From Rhynchopus sp. YZ270_cl-10 (taxonomy: Eukaryota; Euglenozoa; Diplonemea; Diplonemida; Diplonemidae), in contig OZ037868.1 of NCBI GenBank assembly GCA_964035575.1, positions 1,473,001-1,537,000 of the forward strand: a stretch of DNA of 64,000 bases, written 5' to 3'. Within the stretch, counting starts at the first letter, position 1; each line of letters starts with the position of its first letter. The notes beneath the pieces were generated by a model, which saw only the letters and a program-made list of their open reading frames with translations, searched no databases and had not been told where the DNA came from. Positions 13,063-23,478 of the stretch are shown here, one piece after another. The position numbers and the translations under genes are program-made.

Positions 13063-16000
13063 ATGATGAGAGGACTATTTGTGCTGCTTGCAGCCTTGCC
13101 AGCGTTGAACGCGCTGGTCTGCAACAATGGTGCTGCGTGCATCTGCACGCAGAACCCATGCGACATCTTTAAGTGCGACACAGTGCAGTCGTGCCAGGCG
13201 ACTGTGCTGGGGTGCGACTCGACGCGCTGCCACATGGACTGCACAGGTGTGCAGAGCTGCCAGGCATCGCATTTGCAGTGCATCTCCGACACGTGCCAGA
13301 TCCGCTGCACACAATCCGGCTCCTGCCAGCTGATGAAGAAGTACGACCAGGCAGGGGTGCTGACGACGCACGACCTCGACTCCGAGGGTAAGAGCTACGG
13401 CATGTGGATGGCCGCCAAGGCTGACGAAGGGAAGCTCATCTGCGACGGTGTGCACAGTTGCCAGAACTCGCAGGTCGGTTGTGCGTCTGACTCGTGCGAG
13501 ACACACTGCAACGGGCTGCAGGCGTGCCAGCTCTCGTCCTTCACTGCGACCAGCTCCAGCGAGGGTGCGCTCGCCCGCTGCACAAACAAGGAGTCCTGCA
13601 AGAAGGCAGAGTTCCAGTACAAGTTCACCAACGGCGATGTGAAGCTGCAGTGCGACAACGAAGGCTCCTGCATGGACGCGACCGTGCGCTGCCCAGACAA
13701 CCACAACTGCGTTGTTGAGTGCAACGGTGCTGGCTCCTGCAAGGCGATGAAGCTCGAGTGCCCGCACAGCCTCCCCGCAGGCAAGAAGTGTGAGATCAAG
13801 TGTGTCGGGAACAACGCATGCGAAGGCATCGGCGAGACGCAGGCCACAGGCAAGGTGTGCTCCACATGCGACGCAAACGCAGGGTGCACCACGTACCTTT
13901 CATCCCGCACGTCCTGCTCGAGTCTGCCTGTGTGCGCAAGCAACGCGTGGCACCTGCTCGTGCCTGTGGTGGGAAGCGACCTCAACCTTTGCAACAACCT
14001 CTGCAGGTCGGGCCTCCTCCAGGACGTCTCAAAATGTGTGCAGTTCTGCGGGTGCTCTGCTGTCGTCCCCACAGCAGCCCCAGCAACACTGTCACCACTT
14101 CCCGCCTGCGACAAGTGGAGGCTGAAGGTGGCAGGTGTTACTATTCCCCTCTTGACCTGTGACGCAGTGTGCAAGACTGTCGACCCCGTCTTCAACGAGG
14201 CGACGTGCCGCCAGTACTGTGTGTGCGACATCGAAACGCCTGCTCCTGCAACTAACGCCCCAGCAACCCTGACCCCACTGCCGCCGTGCGACAACTGGCG
14301 CTTCACTGTTGCGGGTGTGACACTTCCGTTTGTTGACTGTAACGACATCTGCAAGCCGATTGGTGGGCTCCTGGATGCCGACAAGGAGGCCAAGTGCAGA
14401 CAGTACTGCTCCTGCGAAACTGGTGCACCTGCCACTGCAGTCCCACCCACGAACACACCCCTTCCTCCTTGCTCGCAGGACTCATGGTCGCTGCAGGTGC
14501 CTGTGTTGGGAAGCGACCTCAACCTTTGCAACAACTTCTGCAGAAGCGGTCTCCTCCAGAGCATTAGCTCCTGTGTCACTTTCTGTAAGTGCACGGAGGC
14601 CACTCCTGCTCCAGCAACACTGTCACCACTTCCCGCCTGCGACAAGTGGAGGCTGAAGGTGGCAGGTGTTACTATTCCCCTCTTGACATGTGACGCAGTG
14701 TGCAAGACTGTCGACCCCGTCTTCAACGAGGCGACGTGCCGCCAGTACTGTGTGTGCGACATCGAAACGTCTGCTCCTGCAACTAACGCCCCAGCAACCC
14801 TGACCCCACTGCCGCCGTGCGACAACTGGCGCTTCACTGTTGCGGGTGTGACACTTCCGTTTGTTGACTGTAACGACATCTGCAAGCCGATTGGTGGGCT
14901 CCTGGATGCTGACAAAGAGGCCAAGTGCAGACAGTACTGCTCCTGCGAAACTGGTGCACCTGCCACTGCAGTCCCCGTTACTGCAGTGCCCCAGCGTGCC
15001 TGCCCCAGCGACACCTGGGGCCTGCAGGTGCCTGTGTTGGGAAGCGACAGCGAGATCTGCAACAACTTCTGCCGCCCCGGTACCCTGCAGAGCCTCACAA
15101 CGTGCAACACCTTCTGTAAGTGCCTCGACGGATGCACGAGTGGTGCGGGGGTGCCTCTGTGGGGCAAGTGCTTGGATGCGCCACACTGCTGCGCTGAGGG
15201 GACGTGCTACGAGCAGAACCAGTGGTACGCACAGTGCGCGCCGTCGTGCTCCATTTCAGCCGGGTGGACGTGCCGTGTGCTCGGTGGAGCGGCGCCCGCT
15301 CCTCCGACGTCGGGTGGATGCACGAGTGGTGCGGGGCAGGGTATGTGGGGCAACTGCCTGGCTGCGCCACACTGCTGTGCTGAGGGGACGTGCTACGAGC
15401 AGAACCAGTGGTACGCGCAGTGCAGACCGTCGTGCTCCAGTGCGGGTGGACTGTGGTCGTGCCGTGTGCTCGGTGGAGTCGCTCCGACTCTGGCACCCCT
15501 CCCTGCTTGCGATGAGTGGAGACTGAAGGTTGCAGGCGTCACGATCCCCTTCCTGAGCTGCAACGCTGTGTGCAAGCCGATTGGCGGTCTGTTCGACGCT
15601 GACAAGGAAGCACAGTGCAGACAGTACTGCAGATGCCAGACTGAGGCACCTGCCACAGCTGCTCCACCGACGTTGGCACCCCTCCCTGCTTGCGATGAGT
15701 GGAGAGTAAAGGTTGCAGGCGTCACGATCCCCTTCCTGAGCTGCAACGCTGTGTGCAAGCCGATTGGCGGTCTGTTCGATGCTGGCAAGGAAGCACAGTG
15801 CAGACAGTACTGCAGATGCCAGACTGAGGCACCTGCCACAGCTGCCCCAATGACCTTGGCACCCCTCCCTGCTTGCGATGAGTGGAGACTGAAGCTCGCA
15901 GGCGTCACGATCCCCTTCCTGAGCTGCAACGCTGTGTGCAAGCCGATTGGCGGTCTGTTCGACGCTGACAAGGAAGCACAATGCAGGCAGTACTGCAGAT

Positions 16001-16854
16001 GCCAGACTGAGGCACCTGCCACAGCTGCCCCACCGACGTCTGTCCCCACCACCTTGGCACCCATTCCGGCGTGCAACCAGTGGGGACTCAAGGTTGCTGG
16101 CATCACTCTGAACTGTGCGAGCATCTGCAGCGCTGTGACGGGTGTGATTGGGAACGAGGCGCTGTGCAGGGCAAACTGCCGCTGCCTGGACACCGACGCA
16201 CCTGCGACACTTGCGCCCACCGCGACACCAAGCACCAACGCACCTGGCGTGCGTGTCACTTTGAAGAAGCTGTTCCGCCTTGTTCTGAAGGTCCTTTTGT
16301 CTCTGTTCGACAAGGCTGCGTTCCTACGCTCCTTGAAGAAGCTCCTCTCGAAGCAGTGCAGGAACGTGAAGGTGCACTGGACATGCCCGGCATCGGCGTG
16401 CGTGGGGGGCTGCCCGAAGACGACTGCTGCGAAGCTTGCTGCGGGGTGCACGTCTCTGTACGCCTCGCCTTCGCGCATGGCTGACGTGCTCCAGAGCAGC
16501 GGCGGCGATCTGGTGGTCGACTTTGAGGCTGGCGATTACTTGGAGGGGGCAACGGAGGACACGCTTGCGGCCACGCTTGAGGAGGAGCGCACCACGCCGT
16601 CGGAGTTCTCGACTGAGTACAAGCTGGAGGCTGCGGTGGAGCTGGTGGACAGCGAGGTCTTCGAGGCTGAGGAGCAGGAGAGCAGCGACGACGACTCGCT
16701 TGCCCCCGGCTTCATCGCGCTCATTGTGTGCCTTGGTGTGTTGGCGCTGATCGTGATCGCCGTCTTCATCGTCTGCATCCTCAAGGGCAAGAAGAGCACC
16801 CCAGACGCCAACCAACCTGACAAGGAACAGCCCCAGTTCGACGCTGCGGTCTAG
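13063..16854 (+). CDS. single-pass Cys-rich modular surface protein with CBM1-like modules
   Basis: 1263 residues, no intron. Residues 1-18 form a signal peptide (MRGLFVLLAALPALNA). Residues ~20-290 contain short repeats of the form C-x-G-x2-SCQ...C. About nine related modules follow (residues ~300-1060), each with DxWxLxVxGxxxP..C..C...CRQYC.C and separated by APAT-rich linkers. Two modules near residues 690-805 match the tail of the fungal cellulose-binding CBM1 pattern (C-x3-N-x-W-x2-QC, seen as CYEQNQWYAQC). A charged linker with an acidic stretch precedes a transmembrane helix at ~1217-1240 (FIALIVCLGVLALIVIAVFI) and a 23-residue cytoplasmic tail. It is probably a surface adhesin or carbohydrate-binding receptor; the ligand is inferred only. 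ATGATG start; the second ATG is also possible. Confidence 0.8.
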   Translation: MMRGLFVLLAALPALNALVCNNGAACICTQNPCDIFKCDTVQSCQATVLGCDSTRCHMDCTGVQSCQASHLQCISDTCQIRCTQSGSCQLMKKYDQAGVLTTHDLDSEGKSYGMWMAAKADEGKLICDGVHSCQNSQVGCASDSCETHCNGLQACQLSSFTATSSSEGALARCTNKESCKKAEFQYKFTNGDVKLQCDNEGSCMDATVRCPDNHNCVVECNGAGSCKAMKLECPHSLPAGKKCEIKCVGNNACEGIGETQATGKVCSTCDANAGCTTYLSSRTSCSSLPVCASNAWHLLVPVVGSDLNLCNNLCRSGLLQDVSKCVQFCGCSAVVPTAAPATLSPLPACDKWRLKVAGVTIPLLTCDAVCKTVDPVFNEATCRQYCVCDIETPAPATNAPATLTPLPPCDNWRFTVAGVTLPFVDCNDICKPIGGLLDADKEAKCRQYCSCETGAPATAVPPTNTPLPPCSQDSWSLQVPVLGSDLNLCNNFCRSGLLQSISSCVTFCKCTEATPAPATLSPLPACDKWRLKVAGVTIPLLTCDAVCKTVDPVFNEATCRQYCVCDIETSAPATNAPATLTPLPPCDNWRFTVAGVTLPFVDCNDICKPIGGLLDADKEAKCRQYCSCETGAPATAVPVTAVPQRACPSDTWGLQVPVLGSDSEICNNFCRPGTLQSLTTCNTFCKCLDGCTSGAGVPLWGKCLDAPHCCAEGTCYEQNQWYAQCAPSCSISAGWTCRVLGGAAPAPPTSGGCTSGAGQGMWGNCLAAPHCCAEGTCYEQNQWYAQCRPSCSSAGGLWSCRVLGGVAPTLAPLPACDEWRLKVAGVTIPFLSCNAVCKPIGGLFDADKEAQCRQYCRCQTEAPATAAPPTLAPLPACDEWRVKVAGVTIPFLSCNAVCKPIGGLFDAGKEAQCRQYCRCQTEAPATAAPMTLAPLPACDEWRLKLAGVTIPFLSCNAVCKPIGGLFDADKEAQCRQYCRCQTEAPATAAPPTSVPTTLAPIPACNQWGLKVAGITLNCASICSAVTGVIGNEALCRANCRCLDTDAPATLAPTATPSTNAPGVRVTLKKLFRLVLKVLLSLFDKAAFLRSLKKLLSKQCRNVKVHWTCPASACVGGCPKTTAAKLAAGCTSLYASPSRMADVLQSSGGDLVVDFEAGDYLEGATEDTLAATLEEERTTPSEFSTEYKLEAAVELVDSEVFEAEEQESSDDDSLAPGFIALIVCLGVLALIVIAVFIVCILKGKKSTPDANQPDKEQPQFDAAV
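14079..14970 (+). repeat. in-frame duplication within the Cys-rich gene
   Basis: About 360 bp starting near 14079 recurs almost unchanged near 14612, about 533 bp later, with only a few substitutions and the frame preserved. It encodes the same pair of Cys modules. Confidence 0.8.
15127..15480 (+). repeat. two tandem CBM1-like modules (DNA repeat)
   Basis: Two ~185-bp copies, from ~15127 and ~15313, encode GCTSGAG...CCAEGTCYEQNQWYAQC modules. They are highly similar at DNA level. Confidence 0.75.
15490..16030 (+). repeat. three tandem ~180-bp Cys-module repeats
   Basis: Near-identical units begin at about 15496, 15679 and 15859, each encoding LPACDEWRLKVAGVTIPFLS followed by the Cys-rich second half. 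The reading frame is kept. Confidence 0.8.
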
Positions 16855-18790
16855 GTTTTGAAATATTTCAAAAAATAAAAAGGGCAATTTTGTATGTGTA
16901 ATCAAATATGGGCAAAGCCGAAATATTGCCCATTGCGTGTGTGTGTGTTTCATCAGTGTTTGGGCACTTCCTAATGAGTGGAATATGCCAAAATGTGTGA
17001 GAGTATTTTATGGGTGGGGCGTTGCTGTACAAAAAATGAACCTAGTTTTGAGGTTCGCCATTTCTCAGTGCACAGTCACTAAATACACGCAGTATACGTC
17101 TTCCGCCCGCACCGTTTTTTTCTCTTTCTATTCAATTCATTGTGCGTGTGTTATGGCAAGGTTTCTCGGCCTTTCTCTCCTACGTCATTGTCCATACTTT
17201 CATCAGCCAGGATAAATTCTTCGTTTTTTTTTTTTTTTTGTTATTTCCGTCCACATTTATTCCATTCCTGAAATACACCGCAAAACCCCCTGTCTAACCC
17301 CGTTTCTTTGGTTCTCTCCTTGTCTGTGTATGCTCTCATGCCAGCAAGCATCTCTCACAGGGTTTTCACCTCTCTTTTTTTAAGCCGATGAGTACCTTTT
17401 TTGTCAATGCCATTTTTCAGAAAACGTTTTTTTTTCTTTTTTGTTGTTGTTTTGTTTGTTTTCCAGGTCAAAAAAAAAAGATGTGTGTGCACCCTCTGAT
17501 GCACCCCACTGGTAGCTTCTATTTCTATTCTGTCTAAGAAATGAAGAAGGAAAACAAAAACAAGACAAAAACATGTTTTCTATTTGTTGACTTGACAGAA
17601 CACTGTACTTATTTTGGTTTTGAAGGTGGTAATCAACAACAAGCGGCGGCACCAAAGTCCTGGAAAGTCTCAGACTATTGAGCTCTCAGGACACTGGACA
17701 ACCACCACACAGACATGAGATCAAGGAACGAGGTTTTTGTTTGTTTTAAAAGATGTGTTGCGCACGAAGCGAGAACGGCGCAAAAAAGCTCATCTTTCAA
17801 GCCTTTTCTTTTTAAAAAAAGATGACCAAACGCTGAGGGTTTAGGTCTATCTTACCCCCCTTTTTCTTTTCCTCTCCTACTCTCCCTCCCGGGGTGGGGG
17901 GTCCCACCTCGCCCGACGTCCATTTTTTTTATCTCCACCCTTTTGCATGAGCTCGACGCATTTTAGCACGTTTCAACTACTCTTTTTATCTGTTTTTCAC
18001 TCATTACTCAAATCCCCTCCCCAATACGATTTCCTTATGCTATGGTTTGCAGCCTTTTTTTAAAGGGCAACCGCAGCAAGGCTCAGGTTCATCTTACAAA
18101 CGTTTTAGATGTGTGCACGAGACATGGGTTCAAATTTTATTTTCCCCCCCCCTTCAAATAATAAAGACAACCAATGTACACATGGCTAGTGAGGGGGGGC
18201 TTTCGTATCAAAAAAAGAAAATTTCCCCAATCCCCTTTCGTCCCTTTTCTACCTATGCGTTTAGTTATTGTGTCCTTCTGTGCCTCCACTTTAAAAAAGA
18301 AGTGTCCGGTTTTGTAAAAAGGTGAAACAGATCATTTAAAATATCAAAAAACGTTTTTTTTTTTAAACACCTTTCTATTGTTGGCCGTAGAGCGCTTTGT
18401 GCTTTCATCCGGATGGCTGGCATCATACGTGGTCAGTTGAAGTGCCTGCGTCAATAATTATCCCCTCCCTTTTTTTTTTTCTCTTGAAACTGTGCAGCCA
18501 TGCGCTAATCAAAAAAAAAGCAAACAAAAAACAAAAAAACAAAAAAAAATCCCTCCCTCTGCAAAAATGCTATACCTACACCTTTCCCCCCTACCTTTTG
18601 TGATGTTGTTCTCTTGCTGTTATGAGACAAACAGAACGCAAAAAGGAGGGGTCGGGTTGTAGCGGTGTTTATTCCTATGCATCCGCTTTGTTATGCGCAC
18701 ACAAGAGAGAGAGAGAGAGAGGAGAGCGAGGGGGAGTGAGTATGTTCTAATATGTGTATGCACGCGAGTCATATTAGTGACATATTCATC

Positions 18791-18905
18791 GTTCAATGGT
18801 GCTTTCGGAAGTCGGTCAACGACCTGTCAATATCAGGGGGTGTGTGTATAGAGTCCCTGTGTCAGCGACCTGTCAATATCGCCCCCTCCCAGAACACCAT
18901 TCAAC
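18791..18905. repeat. MITE-like repeat with AATGGTG ends
   Basis: Ends are GTTCAATGGTGCT and, inverted, GTTGAATGGTGTTCT. The interior carries two direct GACCTGTCAATATC motifs. It is related to 6881-7079. At ~115 bp it is too small to code for anything. Confidence 0.5.
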
Positions 18906-19832
18906 TTTCTTTTCTTTTCTTTAGATGACCAAAGCAAGAGAGGCTTAGGGTCAACTTTTCTTTTCTCTTGCGTTTCTTCGCCGAACTGTGCGTTTTTTTT
19001 GCGTGACTTCTCTATTTTGTCCTCTCTCCCCTTTTTAAATTCCCCTCCCCCTTTTTGTGATTTTTGTCTGAAAACTTGAAACCCCAGATTGCGGTCCTGA
19101 GCCCCTTTCGATTGTATCAAAGTTCCCCTCTAAGAAGGTGACAAAAATGCTACAAAAGGAAATAATTCTTTTTTTTCCACGGTGTCAAAAATAAGATATT
19201 TGAGCGAACAAAACATACTTTTTTTCGTCTACATTTGCCGCTGAACGTAGTCCTCGTAACTTGTCTTGTCCCTCTCGCGTTTTTGGTAGGGGTATGGCGC
19301 CTGAGGGAGTTATAAAGTTCTCATGGTCCACTTTTCAGGGGCGTGTGGAATATAAAAAAAAAAAAAGTGGAGATTGCACACCTGTGGCAACACAACCGAG
19401 GCAACTACACTACTCCAACAATTTATCAAAAATCGTTTTTATTGTACGGTATGTTCTTTCTTTTTTGCGTATTAAAATCGTGAAGAAAACAGTATTTTTT
19501 GAAATCCTTAATACCCCGCCGGACAATTATGGATTGGCTGGGATTTGTGAACAAAACCCCTGTCGGACCTTTCAACATGCACCAACAGGTTACACAGAGG
19601 CCCTCCCGGAGGCCTAACAGGGTTACGCAGGGTGACTTCCTTCACGATTTTTATACGTGAAAAAATACTGTGCAATAAAATATCTAAATACAGTTTCAAC
19701 TATTGCCACAACCGTACTTAGGTGGGCTTCTGGCTCAGGTTTCTTAATTGCTCGCTTCGCTCGGGTGATTATCCAACAAGCCAGAAACCCACCGATGTAC
19801 AATTATTAGGAAATAATTAAACTCTTTTTATG

Positions 19833-20149
19833 GCTACCCGAAAGAAGTGTCAATTTCAGAAACCCAAAAAAGTCAATTTGTTTTAAAAAGTACGTATTTG
19901 GGCCCGCTGTTTCCATTCGAGCAAGAATTTTGAACTTTTGAAACTCAAATTTAGTCAAATCCCAAACCGGGGTTTTCCGAAAAATTGTCCAAAAATCCTG
20001 GGATGCCAGCCTGATTTTCCTGGAGCTGGAAAATGCGCTGTTCGTCGTTTCCGGGCTCCGCGCCAGTAAATGCAAAAAATTGATAAGATTGATGGAGTAG
20101 AACTTCTGTGAAAGGTGGCCCACCAAATTGACACTTTTTTCAGGGTAGC
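19833..20149. mobile_element. MITE candidate, 317 bp, ~25-bp inverted ends
   Basis: Left end GCTACCCGAAAGAAGTGTCA and right end (inverted) GCTACCCTGAAAAAAGTGTC match over about 25 bp with three differences. The interior has no coding potential. I do not see a clear target duplication, so the superfamily is open. Confidence 0.55.
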
Positions 20150-21354
20150 GACTGATATATTATTATTATTTGTATTTTTTCATTTCACTTCACGCAGTTA
20201 ATTTTTTCTTGAGTAGTTAAAATAACAACACGAACCAACAACCTGGGTTGCTATTCTCTTATTTTGTGGATTTTGCCTTTTTCACCTTGTTGTTGATGTT
20301 GTTTTTTCCCCCTTTTTCGTTTTTTTTTTTTTTGTATGACGCCTTTAGTGTAGTTGTTTTTGGCGGCTGTTTTGACATAGATGCATCTTATCAAAACTTT
20401 TGTTTTCTTTTCTTTTCTTTTGTTTTTTTGATTCGTCCAATTTTTCTTTGTTTACGGCACAGAAAGGCACAGGCGAATCGATCAACTTCTACAGATACCT
20501 GATCCCAAAATCTCTGTCTACTATCCAAAAGGGTCAATTGTCGACTCAAACAAATGCACTGAGGACACAGGATGCATACATGTGTACTCAGGCGACAATA
20601 TATCCTCCCCATACCAACACCCCACAACCCGCTGCTTGAATGCCAACTGGTTGCACGATAAGTTATTAACGCTTGTCAAAAAAAGAAATTAATAGTGGAG
20701 TTCATCCTCGGGTGTCTACACTAAAACCAAGTTTAAAAAAAAAACAAAAATATAAAATGGCAAGAGTCCCTCAGTGGGGGGAAAAGGGGGAGGTTTTCCT
20801 CAGATTCCCCTCCCAAAAAAATAAATAAATACGACTGTCTGAACGGCGGCTACATTAGCATTATCAAAAGAAGAGAAACTATTGGTGACATCCTCTTAGA
20901 GGTGTCAATACGTACTACAACCAAGTTCTCAAAAGGAAAAAAAGACTTCGCGAGGGGAAAAAGTATTCTTTGATCCAACTACATTATCAAAAAAAAGTGT
21001 TACCTTGTTGTTTCATTACCCCCCACTTCTTGTAGTTGTTTGGTGCGTTGTTTTACGCTTCCTTCTTGAGTGGTGTTGCGGAGCACGGTTAGGTGAGTGC
21101 ACGACGATGACACTTTCCGCTCACCAAGTATGCGTTGTATTAAAAAGCAAGATGTGGTGACATACCCTCCTCATCTTGATACCTGCCGACCCGAAACCCC
21201 TGCTTCCTCACACCACACCACCTGGGAAATGCTTCACCCTTAGGAAGTGTAGGAAGTGCCCAACTGCTTCTCACACAACACAACTTATCCCTTCTTATAC
21301 GCACTTCCTCACCCAGCCATCACAGAAGCACTATCCACCCCCTTTTCTTCAACA

Positions 21355-23274
21355 ATGGAGATCTTTGCACGCGAGGAGGCTACCGGTATTACACACCCAG
21401 TGGATGTGGGCGAGAAGCTGACCTTCACAGGCCTGAAGAAGGAGCTGGCAGCAACGATCCCGATCAAGGCACGTGAGATGGTTCTGTCGCATGCGGGTGT
21501 GACGTTGGGTGATGACTACGATGCTGCGGAGCTTGTGGCGTCGTCGGCTGTGGCGGCGGGTGATGAGATTCTTGTGGCGCAGGACACGACGAACATCAAG
21601 GAGCTGCTGCAGAGCGGCAACGCAGGGCTGGAAGCGTTCCCGCCGTGGGTGCGCAACGACCGGGAGCTGGTCCTTGCAGCCATTGCGGCCGACGCAGAGC
21701 AGTACAGCAACGTCGGCGAGCCGCTCTGCCTGTCCGAGGAAATCATCATTGCTGCACTGGACGGAGGCCTTGAGGGCTCGCACCTGCGCGAAAAGGACAT
21801 CTGGAACAACAGAAACATCGTCCTCGCTATCGTGAAGGAGAACGCACACTACCTTGGCTTTGCTGCAGAGGAGATCAGGAAAGACAAGCAGCTGTGCCTC
21901 GACATCGTGCCCATCTCGTTGGAGGCGGCTCTCTTCTTTGCGCACAAATCCCTTCGGAAGGACCCAGACTTCATGTACGCCTGCATTGTGGAGGAGTGTC
22001 AGTACGAGTCTGACAGTGACGACGATGAGCCTGACGACAGTGACGACAGCGACTCCGACCTTTGCACAACGGAATCCAGCGAGATTGACACAGACTTTCT
22101 GACAAGCAACTGCATGCAGTGTGCGGACGACGTGCTCAAGGGCGACATTGCCTTCATGAAGAAGGCTGCCAAGGTCTCTACACGCTGCCTTGTGTACGCA
22201 AAGCCGTGTGTGCTTGAGAACGCAGAAATCATGCTCCCGGCACTGCTCAAGCGTCCGTCGCTCGTCCCGCACGTACCGCGCTCCCTCCTGGACAACGATG
22301 ACTTCATGAAGCAGGTCCTCATCAAGCGTCCTGCTCTCTTCTCCTACGCGTCAGACGCTTTGAAAGCAGACATCGACTTTGCATTGAAGCTGCTGCGTCT
22401 GCCGTTCCTGGACAGCCCACTGGTGGTCCTCTCGCACCTACCAGACGATGTGTTCCAGAGCAGACGCCTCATAGAGATCGTCCTCGAGGACGAAGACGAC
22501 TCTGAAGCGTTGATGTTCTGTGCGATGCAGAACAGCACACTGTCGAAGGATGCAGACACCATGTGCAAGGCCCTCAACATGGATCCGGATCTCTTCGTCC
22601 TTGTGGACCCCTCCTTGAAGAAGGATAAGACCTTCGCACTCAGAGTCGTCGCTGCCACGCCGACGCTGTTTTTGAAGTTCCCGTACGAAGTGCGTGAGGA
22701 GCATGATGTTGCGATGCTGTACGTCGCAGACGCGCGCCTACTCGATGGTGTTGGGTATGCACTGCGTCAGGATAGAACGTTTGCGCTGGCTGCTGTCAAC
22801 GTGTCGGGCATGCTTCTTGCCCAGCTACCCACCTTCGAGAACGATGCGGACGTTGTGCTGGCGGCAGTGTCGCAAACGAAGGCGGCAATCAAGCACGCAG
22901 GCGCAGGCGTGCGAGGGGATGCGGCGTTCATGATTCTTGCTGCACACGCTTCGGCGAAGGTGCTTGGTGCCGTCACACAGAGCCTTCTGGACGATGTCGA
23001 CTTCTGCGTGAACGTCGCCAACGAGAAGGAAATGGTGCCACACCTGCCACGTGTGTCTACCTCCGTTGCTGCTGCGGTGCTCGAGAGGCTTGAAGGCGAC
23101 AGTGTGAAGCACAGATTCGATACCTGCATGTCAAAGGCAGGTGAGCTGCAGAATATCGAAGACTTCGCAGGGGGCGTGTCGTGTAGTCGCTACGCACCTC
23201 AAGACTCAGATTCAGACGCAGATTCTGTGATGTCAAGGTCAAGCTCTTCTGTTATGACATCTTCGGATGAATAA
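21355..23274 (+). CDS. DUF4116-repeat protein
   Basis: 639 residues, no intron. The chosen ATG lies in ACAATG context; 33 more codons are open upstream, but they read as leader. Residues ~1-80 could form a ubiquitin-like fold (MEIFAREEATG...GVTLGDDYD...GDEILVA); this is a guess. From residue ~95 on there are repeated ~50-residue helical units of DUF4116 type (VRNDRELVLAAIAAD, IWNNRNIVLAIVKENA, IRKDKQLCLDIV, LRKDPDFMYACI, and later LDNDDFMKQVL, LKADIDFALKLL, LKKDKTFALRVV, LRQDRTFALAAV). A short Asp/Ser-rich acidic insert sits near residues 220-240. The C-terminus is Ser-rich. DUF4116 arrays are common in protists and giant viruses, and their function is unknown. Stop is TAA. Confidence 0.78.
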   Translation: MEIFAREEATGITHPVDVGEKLTFTGLKKELAATIPIKAREMVLSHAGVTLGDDYDAAELVASSAVAAGDEILVAQDTTNIKELLQSGNAGLEAFPPWVRNDRELVLAAIAADAEQYSNVGEPLCLSEEIIIAALDGGLEGSHLREKDIWNNRNIVLAIVKENAHYLGFAAEEIRKDKQLCLDIVPISLEAALFFAHKSLRKDPDFMYACIVEECQYESDSDDDEPDDSDDSDSDLCTTESSEIDTDFLTSNCMQCADDVLKGDIAFMKKAAKVSTRCLVYAKPCVLENAEIMLPALLKRPSLVPHVPRSLLDNDDFMKQVLIKRPALFSYASDALKADIDFALKLLRLPFLDSPLVVLSHLPDDVFQSRRLIEIVLEDEDDSEALMFCAMQNSTLSKDADTMCKALNMDPDLFVLVDPSLKKDKTFALRVVAATPTLFLKFPYEVREEHDVAMLYVADARLLDGVGYALRQDRTFALAAVNVSGMLLAQLPTFENDADVVLAAVSQTKAAIKHAGAGVRGDAAFMILAAHASAKVLGAVTQSLLDDVDFCVNVANEKEMVPHLPRVSTSVAAAVLERLEGDSVKHRFDTCMSKAGELQNIEDFAGGVSCSRYAPQDSDSDADSVMSRSSSSVMTSSDE

Positions 23275-23354
23275 AGCTTGTCTCCACCCCTCTCCCTGGC
23301 CCCTGGGGGAAGCGTTGCAGATTACCAAAGGAATGAAATATGGGAATAAAGTGA

Positions 23355-23438
23355 GATGTGTGTGTGTGTGTGTTTGATAACTAGTAGGGGTAATTCTTGC
23401 ACAGAATATGGCCCCAAGATGTGTGTGTGTGTGTGTAT
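23355..23438. repeat. two (GT)n microsatellites
   Basis: GT runs at about 23355-23374 and 23418-23438, separated by ~45 bp that includes GGGGTAATTCTTGCACAGA. Confidence 0.7.
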
Positions 23439-23469
23439 GGGAGATAAGTCTCTGCAGCATCCTGGCCTT

Positions 23470-23478
23470 TAAACGATA
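23470..23478. repeat. 9-bp target site duplication (left)
   Basis: TAAACGATA, repeated exactly at 25405-25413 on the other side of the element. Confidence 0.75.

Larger units (their letters stand above)
16855..21354. other. intergenic with several small repeats
   Basis: No supported gene. It holds two MITE-like units (18791-18905 and 19833-20149), a (GA)n run near 18703-18724, several copies of a GATGTGTG-GCACGAG motif (about 17480, 17748, 18106, 18748), and a pair of diverged direct repeats around 20685-20750 and 20860-20940. Homopolymer A and T runs are frequent. The last ~180 bp is the C/A-rich leader of the next gene. Confidence 0.55.

Noticed and set aside
13395-15167. 590-codon minus-strand open frame
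   Set aside because: Antisense of the Cys-rich repeat gene; its repeats simply mirror the sense repeats.
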